Shown here: piece after piece, positions 57,290 to 64,000 of the stretch
Layout: each line of letters starts with the position of its first letter
How positions within the stretch are numbered: the first letter of the stretch is position 1
Assembly: GCF_000271305.1 (NCBI RefSeq)
Contig: NZ_AKGD01000004.1
Span: 1 to 64,000, forward strand
Source of the DNA: Hydrocarboniphaga effusa AP103
GTDB lineage: Bacteria; Pseudomonadota; Gammaproteobacteria; Nevskiales; Nevskiaceae
Length of the DNA: 64,000 nucleotides
Direction of reading: 5' to 3'
Made by a program: the position numbers and the translations under genes
Notes under the pieces: generated by a model
What the model saw: the letters and a program-made list of their open reading frames with translations, nothing else
Told to the model about the DNA's origin: nothing
Database searches by the model: none

Positions 57290-58375
57290 ATGAAACCGAC
57301 GACGCTTCCCGAAGCCCGAGTCCGCATCGACGCTCTCGACGAGCAGATTCAGGGACTCATCAACGAGCGCGCCCGGGTGGCCGAGGCGATTCGCGACATC
57401 AAGGCCAAGGCCGGCGACGTCGGCGACCATTACCGCCCGGCCCGCGAGGCCGAAGTGCTGCGCAAGGCAATGGAGCGCAACGCCGGCCCGATCTCGAACG
57501 AGACCATGGCCAAGCTCGTGCGCGAGATCATGTCGGCCTGCCTGGCGCTCGAATCGCCGCTCACGGTCGCCTACCTCGGCCCGGAAGGCACCTACACGCA
57601 GGAGGCCGTCTACAAGCATTTCGGCCATGCGGTCGAAGCGCGCGCCAAGCGGGCGATCGACGAGATTTTCCGCGACGTCGACGCCGGCCATACCGCCTAC
57701 GGCGTGGTGCCGGTGGAGAATTCGATCGGCGGCGTCGTCACCAACACGCTCGATGAACTCGCCTCGGCGACGCTGACGATCTGCGGCGAGGTGCTGTTGC
57801 CCGTGCATCACCATCTGATGGCCAAGGTCGATCGCATCGACCAGATCAAGGTGGTGTTCTCGCATGCGCAGTCGCTCACGCAGTGTCGCAACTGGCTGCA
57901 TCAGAGCTTGCCGCACGCCACGCAGGCGGTGGTTGCGAGCAACGGCGCGGCGGCCCAGCAGGTCGCCGAAACCGGGCAGGGCGCCGCCATCGCGAGCAAG
58001 GCCGCGGCCGAGCGCTACGGTCTCAACGTGCTCGCCAGCAACATCGAGGACGATCCGTCCAACACCACGCGCTTTCTGATCATCGGCCGCAAGCTGTCCG
58101 ACCCGACCGGCCGCGACAAGACTTCGCTGGTGTTCTCGGCGCAGAAGGGCGCGCCGGGCGCGCTGTTCGAACTGCTGCAGCCGTTCGCCAAGGCCGGCAT
58201 CAACCTGACCAAGCTCGAATCGCGTCCTTCGCGTCGCGCGGCCTGGGATTACAACTTCTACGTCGACATCGACGGCCATTGCGAGGACGCGCAGATCAAG
58301 CCCGTGCTCGACGAAATCCGCTCGCGCGCGGCGCTGTTCCGCGTGCTCGGCTCTTACCCTCAAGCGGTCATCTGA
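57290..58375 (+). CDS. pheA: Bifunctional chorismate mutase / prephenate dehydratase
   Basis: Leads chorismate to phenylpyruvate. 361 residues with three parts: AroQ chorismate mutase (residues about 8-90, ARVRIDALDEQIQGLINERARVAEAI), prephenate dehydratase (VAYLGPEGTYTQEAV at 97 on, with SNGAAAQQVAETGQGAAIAS), and an ACT domain with GALF (PGALFELL) and ESRP (LESRPSRRA), the Phe-binding motifs. hisC begins 1 bp after its stop, and 77 bp separate it from serA. Confidence 0.96.
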   Translation: MKPTTLPEARVRIDALDEQIQGLINERARVAEAIRDIKAKAGDVGDHYRPAREAEVLRKAMERNAGPISNETMAKLVREIMSACLALESPLTVAYLGPEGTYTQEAVYKHFGHAVEARAKRAIDEIFRDVDAGHTAYGVVPVENSIGGVVTNTLDELASATLTICGEVLLPVHHHLMAKVDRIDQIKVVFSHAQSLTQCRNWLHQSLPHATQAVVASNGAAAQQVAETGQGAAIASKAAAERYGLNVLASNIEDDPSNTTRFLIIGRKLSDPTGRDKTSLVFSAQKGAPGALFELLQPFAKAGINLTKLESRPSRRAAWDYNFYVDIDGHCEDAQIKPVLDEIRSRAALFRVLGSYPQAVI

Positions 58376-58376
58376 C

Positions 58377-59549
58377 ATGTCCGAAAATACGACGGCCGCC
58401 GGCGCGGCCTCCGAAAACCTGTTCCGCAACGCGCTGCCCGGCATCCTGTCGCTGCATGCCTACACGCCCGGCATGCCGATCGAAGAACTGCAGCGCAAGC
58501 TCGGCATCGCCGACGTCATCAAGCTCGCCTCGAACGAAAACCCGCTCGGCCCGAGCCCCAAGGTCAGCGCCGCGATCGCCGAGGCCACCAAGGGCAATCT
58601 CGGTCTGTATCCCGACGGCAGCGGCCACAAGCTCAAGAACAAGATCGCCGAATATCACGGCATCTCGGCCGACCGCATCACGCTCGGCAACGGCTCCAAC
58701 GACATCCTCGAGTTCCTCGCGCGCATCTACGCCGGCCCGGGCCGCGCGGTGATGTTCTCGGACTACGCGTTCGCGGTGTATCCGCTCGCCACGCTCGCGC
58801 AGAACGCCGAGGCCGTGGTGGTGCCGAGCCATGGCGCCGATCACCCGACGATGCCGTTCGGCCACGATCTGGCCGCGTTCACGCGCGTGCTCAAGACGCG
58901 CCCGGACGTGAGCCTGGTGTTCATCGCCAATCCGAACAATCCGACCGGCACCTGGAACACGCCGCAGGAAATCGAAGCCTTTCTCGACAGCGTGCCGCCG
59001 CACGTGATCGTCGCGCTCGACGAGGCCTACTTCGATTATCAGGATGTGGAACTGCGCTCCGATGCGCGCGTCTGGCTCGATCGCTATCCGAACCTGCTGG
59101 TCTGCCGCACCTTCTCGAAGGTCTACGGCATTGCCGGCCTGCGCGCGGGTTATGCACTGTCGGACGCCAAGGTGGCCGATCTGCTCAATCGCGTGCGCCA
59201 GCCGTTCAACAACAACTCGCTCGCGCTGGTCGCGGCCGAGGCGGCGTTGGCCGACCAGGAACATGTGAAGAAGTCGGTCGAGCTCAATGCCAGCGAGCGC
59301 ATTCGCGTCGGCGCCGAGTTGCAGAAGCTCGGCCTGCGCGTGCTGCCTTCGCAGGCCAACTTCCTGACCGTCGATTTCGGCCGCGACGCGGCGCCGATCC
59401 ACAAGGGTCTGCTCGAGCGTGGCGTGATCGTGCGCCCGATGGGTTCCTACGGCATGCCGAACTTCCTGCGCGTGAGCATGGGCACCGTGCGCGAGGACGA
59501 TCGCTTCCTGTCTGCGCTGCGCGAGGTGCTCGCCGAGGGCCAGCGCTAA
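58377..59549 (+). CDS. hisC: Histidinol-phosphate / aromatic aminotransferase (HisC2-type)
   Basis: 390 residues, class II PLP aminotransferase. IKLASNENPLGPSP at the N-terminus, NPNNPTGT (182-191-region), LDEAYFDY and PLP Lys248 in RTFSKVYGIAGLRAGY. Placed between pheA and tyrA, so it probably transaminates phenylpyruvate or arogenate precursors as well as imidazole-acetol phosphate; a second copy in the his operon is likely. Start 1 bp after the pheA stop and end 0 bp before tyrA. Confidence 0.93.
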   Translation: MSENTTAAGAASENLFRNALPGILSLHAYTPGMPIEELQRKLGIADVIKLASNENPLGPSPKVSAAIAEATKGNLGLYPDGSGHKLKNKIAEYHGISADRITLGNGSNDILEFLARIYAGPGRAVMFSDYAFAVYPLATLAQNAEAVVVPSHGADHPTMPFGHDLAAFTRVLKTRPDVSLVFIANPNNPTGTWNTPQEIEAFLDSVPPHVIVALDEAYFDYQDVELRSDARVWLDRYPNLLVCRTFSKVYGIAGLRAGYALSDAKVADLLNRVRQPFNNNSLALVAAEAALADQEHVKKSVELNASERIRVGAELQKLGLRVLPSQANFLTVDFGRDAAPIHKGLLERGVIVRPMGSYGMPNFLRVSMGTVREDDRFLSALREVLAEGQR

Positions 59550-60419
59550 ATGCTGGCGAAGCGGCTTGCGGTCATCGGCCTCGGGCTGATCGGCGGATCG
59601 GTCGCCCGCTCGCTGCGCGCTTCGGGCGCGGTCGGCAGCATCGTCGGCTTCGATCCGGATGCGCGCCAGCGCACCGCGGCGGTCGAACTCGGCGTGATCG
59701 ATGTGGCGGCCGACAGCGCGTCGTCCGCGGTCGCCGAAGCCGATCTGGTCATCGTCGCGGTGCCGGTGCTGCATACGGCCGAAGCCTTCGCCGCGATCGC
59801 CCCGGCGCTGCCGGCCAACTGCGTCGTCACCGACGTCGGCAGCACCAAGCAATCGGTGCTCGCCGACGTGCGGCGCGTGTTCGGCGAATTGCCGGGCTGG
59901 TACGTGCCGGGGCATCCGATCGCGGGCACCGAGAAGAGCGGTGTCGCCAATTCGCTCGAAGGCCTATTCCGCAAGCATCGCGTGATCCTGACGCCGCATG
60001 CGCAGCAGGCGCCCGAAGCGCTCGCCAAGGTTCGCGCGCTCTGGGAGCTCTGCGGTGCGCGCGTCGTCGAGATGGAACCGTCGCTGCACGATGAAATCTT
60101 CGCCGCGACCTCGCATCTGCCGCATCTGCTCGCCTACAGCTTCGTCGACACGCTCGCGGGCATCGATCGCAGCGGGCAGATTTTCTCCAATGCCGGCGGC
60201 GGGTTTCGCGACTTCACGCGCATCGCGTCGAGCTCGCCGCAGATGTGGCATGACATCGTGCGCGCGAACGCGGCCTCGGTGTCGACGATCCTCGCCAAAC
60301 AGATCGCCGAACTGCAAGCCATGCAGGCGATGATCGACGGCGGTCGCTGGGACGAACTCAAAACCGTTTTCGAACGCGCGCGCAATGCGCGCGAGCACTA
60401 TCTGACGCAGATCGAATGA
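59550..60419 (+). CDS. tyrA: Prephenate dehydrogenase
   Basis: Monofunctional TyrA for tyrosine synthesis. 289 residues. NAD motif [15 protein letters not shown] at residues 8-22, then [23 protein letters not shown] (catalytic His) and [13 protein letters not shown]. No chorismate mutase domain is attached, unlike the enteric enzyme. It starts immediately after hisC and overlaps aroA (ATGA). Confidence 0.95.
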   Translation: MLAKRLAVIGLGLIGGSVARSLRASGAVGSIVGFDPDARQRTAAVELGVIDVAADSASSAVAEADLVIVAVPVLHTAEAFAAIAPALPANCVVTDVGSTKQSVLADVRRVFGELPGWYVPGHPIAGTEKSGVANSLEGLFRKHRVILTPHAQQAPEALAKVRALWELCGARVVEMEPSLHDEIFAATSHLPHLLAYSFVDTLAGIDRSGQIFSNAGGGFRDFTRIASSSPQMWHDIVRANAASVSTILAKQIAELQAMQAMIDGGRWDELKTVFERARNAREHYLTQIE

Positions 60420-61756
60420 GCGCTTCGCCTCGAACCGAATTCCTCGATCTGGCGCCGATTCGCGCCGCGCGCGGTGAGCTGAAACTTCCGGGTTCCAAGA
60501 GCGTTTCGATACGCGCGCTGCTGCTCGCCGCGCTGTCCGAAGGCCAGACGCGGCTGACCGGGCTGCTCGATTCCGACGACACGCGCGTGATGCGCCAAGC
60601 CCTGAAAGCCTGCGGCGTATCGCTCGAACAGACCGGCGACGCCTGGCGGGTCGGCGGTGCAGGGCGCTTTCCGCTGCGCGAGGCCGACATCTTCGTCGGC
60701 AATTCCGGGCTCTCGGTGCGCACGCTCGTCGCGGTGCTCGCGTTCATGGAGGGCCGTTACCGACTCTCCGGCGTGCCGCGCATGCACGAGCGTCCGATCG
60801 GCGATCTGGTCGATGCGCTGCGGCCGCTCGGGGCGCGGATCGCCTACGAGCAGAACGAAGGTTTTCCGCCGCTGCTGATCACACCGGCGCAGGCGCGTAC
60901 GACGCAGCCCGTGCGCGTGCGCGGCGATGCATCGAGCCAGTTTCTGACCGGCATCCTGCAGTCCGCTCCGCTGCTCGCGCGCGAGCACGAACTCGTCATC
61001 GAAGTCGAAGGCGAGCTGATCTCCAAGCCCTACATCGAGCTCAGCATCGCGCTGATGCGGCGCTTCGGCGTCGAGGTGCAGCGCTCGCAGACGGCGACCG
61101 GCGCGCCGCGATTCACAGTCGCAGCGGGATCGCGCTATTCGGCACCGGGCAACTTCGCGGTCGAGGGCGATGCCTCGTCGGCGTCCTACTTCCTTGCGCT
61201 CGGCGCGCTCGCGGGTGGGCCGATCCGCATACACGGCATGGGCCTGACGACCTTGCAGGGCGATGTGCGCTTCGTCGATGTCGTCGCCGCGATGGGTGCC
61301 CATGTGACACAGGGCGACGACTGGACCGAGGTGCGTTCGGCCGGTCTGGCCGCCGGCTTTCGCCCCAAGGCCTTCGACACCGATTTCAACCACATTCCGG
61401 ACGCCGCGATGACTGCGGCGGTGCTCGCCCTGTTCGCCGACGGCCCTTGCGTGCTGCGCAACATCGGCAGCTGGCGCGTCAAGGAAACCGACCGCATCGC
61501 GGCGATGGCGGCCGAACTCGCCAAGCTCGGCGCCGAGGTCGAAGCGGGGCCGGATTTTTTGCGCGTGGTGCCGCCACCAGCGCTCAAGCCGGCAACCATC
61601 GACACCTACGACGACCATCGCATGGCGATGTGCTTTTCGCTCGCGGCCTGCGGCGGCGTGCCGGTTCGCATCAATGATCCGGGCTGCGTGGCGAAGACCT
61701 TCCCGGATTACTTCTTGCAGCTCGCTGCATTGACCTCCGGATCGACTGCGGGCTGA
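60416..61756 (+). CDS. aroA: EPSP synthase (3-phosphoshikimate 1-carboxyvinyltransferase)
   Basis: Sixth step of the shikimate pathway. 446 residues. [20 protein letters not shown] at the N-terminus is the PEP/shikimate-binding signature, [12 protein letters not shown] the second, and [18 protein letters not shown] plus [16 protein letters not shown] the C-terminal ones. It overlaps tyrA by 4 bp and is 3 bp from cmk. Confidence 0.97.
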   Translation: MSASPRTEFLDLAPIRAARGELKLPGSKSVSIRALLLAALSEGQTRLTGLLDSDDTRVMRQALKACGVSLEQTGDAWRVGGAGRFPLREADIFVGNSGLSVRTLVAVLAFMEGRYRLSGVPRMHERPIGDLVDALRPLGARIAYEQNEGFPPLLITPAQARTTQPVRVRGDASSQFLTGILQSAPLLAREHELVIEVEGELISKPYIELSIALMRRFGVEVQRSQTATGAPRFTVAAGSRYSAPGNFAVEGDASSASYFLALGALAGGPIRIHGMGLTTLQGDVRFVDVVAAMGAHVTQGDDWTEVRSAGLAAGFRPKAFDTDFNHIPDAAMTAAVLALFADGPCVLRNIGSWRVKETDRIAAMAAELAKLGAEVEAGPDFLRVVPPPALKPATIDTYDDHRMAMCFSLAACGGVPVRINDPGCVAKTFPDYFLQLAALTSGSTAG

Positions 61757-61759
61757 GAA

Positions 61760-62461
61760 ATGACCTCTTCACTGAACAAGGGCGCGAGCGTTCCCGTCAT
61801 CACCGTCGACGGGCCTTCCGGCGTCGGCAAGGGCACGGTCTCGCGCGGGCTCGCGGCCCGGCTCGGCTGGCAGCGGCTCGACAGCGGGGCGCTTTACCGC
61901 ATTCTCGCGCTCGCGGCGGTCGACGCCGGCATCACCCTGAGCGACACCGATGCGGTCGCCGCGCTCGCGGGCGGCCTCGACATCCGCTTCACGGGCGATC
62001 ACGAGGACAACGAGGCGATCTGGGTCAACGGTCGCGACATCAAATCCGCCGTCCGCGCCGAAGCCACCGGCGGCCTGGCCTCGCAGATCGCAGCCGCGCC
62101 GGCGGTTCGCGCCGCGCTGCTGCAACGTCAAAAGGATTTCCGCGTCGCGCCGGGGCTGATCGGCGACGGCCGCGACATGGGCACCGTGGTGTTTCCGGAC
62201 GCAGCGCTCAAGCTGTTCCTGACCGCGTCGGCCGAGGAGCGGGCCCGTCGCCGGCTGCTGCAGTTGAGGGCCGCCGGGCAAGACGCTATATTGGCAGACC
62301 TCTGCACCGAAATTAGCACCCGCGATGAGCGGGACCGCACTCGCACCGTGGCGCCATTGGTGCCTGCCAGTGACGCGATCCTGATCGACACCACGCACCT
62401 GAATCCCACGCAAGTGGCTGAGCGTGTTGAAGGTTTAGTCAAGGATCGTGGTTTGCTCTGA
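61760..62461 (+). CDS. cmk: Cytidylate kinase
   Basis: Phosphorylates CMP and dCMP. 233 residues. P-loop DGPSGVGKGTVSRGLA at residues about 18-33; VIGDGRDMGTVVFPDA and RDERDRTRTVAPLVPA are characteristic of the bacterial enzyme. It lies between aroA and rpsA, the conserved aroA-cmk-rpsA order. Confidence 0.97.
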   Translation: MTSSLNKGASVPVITVDGPSGVGKGTVSRGLAARLGWQRLDSGALYRILALAAVDAGITLSDTDAVAALAGGLDIRFTGDHEDNEAIWVNGRDIKSAVRAEATGGLASQIAAAPAVRAALLQRQKDFRVAPGLIGDGRDMGTVVFPDAALKLFLTASAEERARRRLLQLRAAGQDAILADLCTEISTRDERDRTRTVAPLVPASDAILIDTTHLNPTQVAERVEGLVKDRGLL

Positions 62462-62587
62462 AGCATTCCTTCGAGAGCTTTCTAGTTTCGTGAAGCGGTA
62501 TTGCAGAGCCTGGGCCACAAGCGGAGGCGGCCTTCGATAATTTGACTGACTGCCTTTCTCCGTCGCGGGCAGGATTACCGAGACACC

Positions 62588-64000
<1,413 letters not shown>

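Noticed and set aside
62501..62570. Promoter boxes before rpsA (TTGCAG, GATAAT, TTGACT)
   Set aside because: No pair has acceptable spacing, so no promoter is called.

Overview
The window is a dense, high-GC stretch of a bacterial chromosome, almost certainly from a gammaproteobacterium. The blocks pepA-holC-valS next to divergent lptFG, fimV-truA-trpF-trpB, rnhA-dnaQ, and gyrA-serC-serA-pheA-hisC-tyrA-aroA-cmk-rpsA are all gammaproteobacterial. The lptF/pepA/holC/valS arrangement and a 569-residue LeuA suggest the Xanthomonadales (Lysobacterales) or a near relative; this placement is inference. No rRNA, tRNA, CRISPR, prophage or insertion sequence was found. No gene-free stretch exceeds 300 bases. 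The longest gaps are before fadB (10952-11236: promoter and palindrome), between fabH and fimV (44213-44491: nothing recognised), and between pepA and lptF (40217-40475: hairpin and lptF promoter).

Region by region: (1) 46-6418, minus strand: five tightly packed exported or lipoprotein TPR-type genes of unknown function, running off the left edge. (2) 6516-9352: gloB divergent from a methyltransferase, rnhA and dnaQ. (3) 9366-15435: an ArsR-methyltransferase fusion, a PhaF-like phasin whose tail is broken at an A9 run, the fadBA beta-oxidation operon behind a palindromic operator, and a free enoyl-CoA hydratase/isomerase. (4) 15592-22792: branched-chain amino acid synthesis. The acetolactate synthase large subunit is divergent from its small subunit and ilvC. 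A phosphatidylserine decarboxylase-like gene lacking the expected catalytic residues and pssA follow, then leuA behind a Leu-rich leader peptide. (5) 22855-34647: an FHA membrane protein with a trypsin-like protease, type 4 uracil-DNA glycosylase, rimI, an MFS permease, the MoxR-DUF58-transglutaminase cluster, a patatin lipase and a GGDEF protein.

(6) 34769-44212: fxsA, valS, holC, pepA, divergent lptFG, an RDD membrane protein and a stand-alone fabH. (7) 44492-48815: fimV, truA, trpF, trpB, without trpA. (8) 48892-54725: a small lipoprotein, gyrA, a PhoX/DUF839 protein and a ribbon-helix-helix/PIN toxin-antitoxin pair. (9) 54786-64000: serine and aromatic amino acid genes followed by cmk and rpsA, the latter cut by the right edge.

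The genes are mostly core metabolism and envelope maintenance. Pathways link across the window: ilv with leu, ser with aro/phe/tyr/trp, and fad with phasin. The accessory signals are two families of dispersed intergenic repeats (a GGGAGAC/GTCTCCC family and a CCCTCTCCC/GGGAGAGGG REP-like family) and the toxin-antitoxin pair. The least explained parts are the TPR operon, the PSD-like protein and the phasin frameshift.
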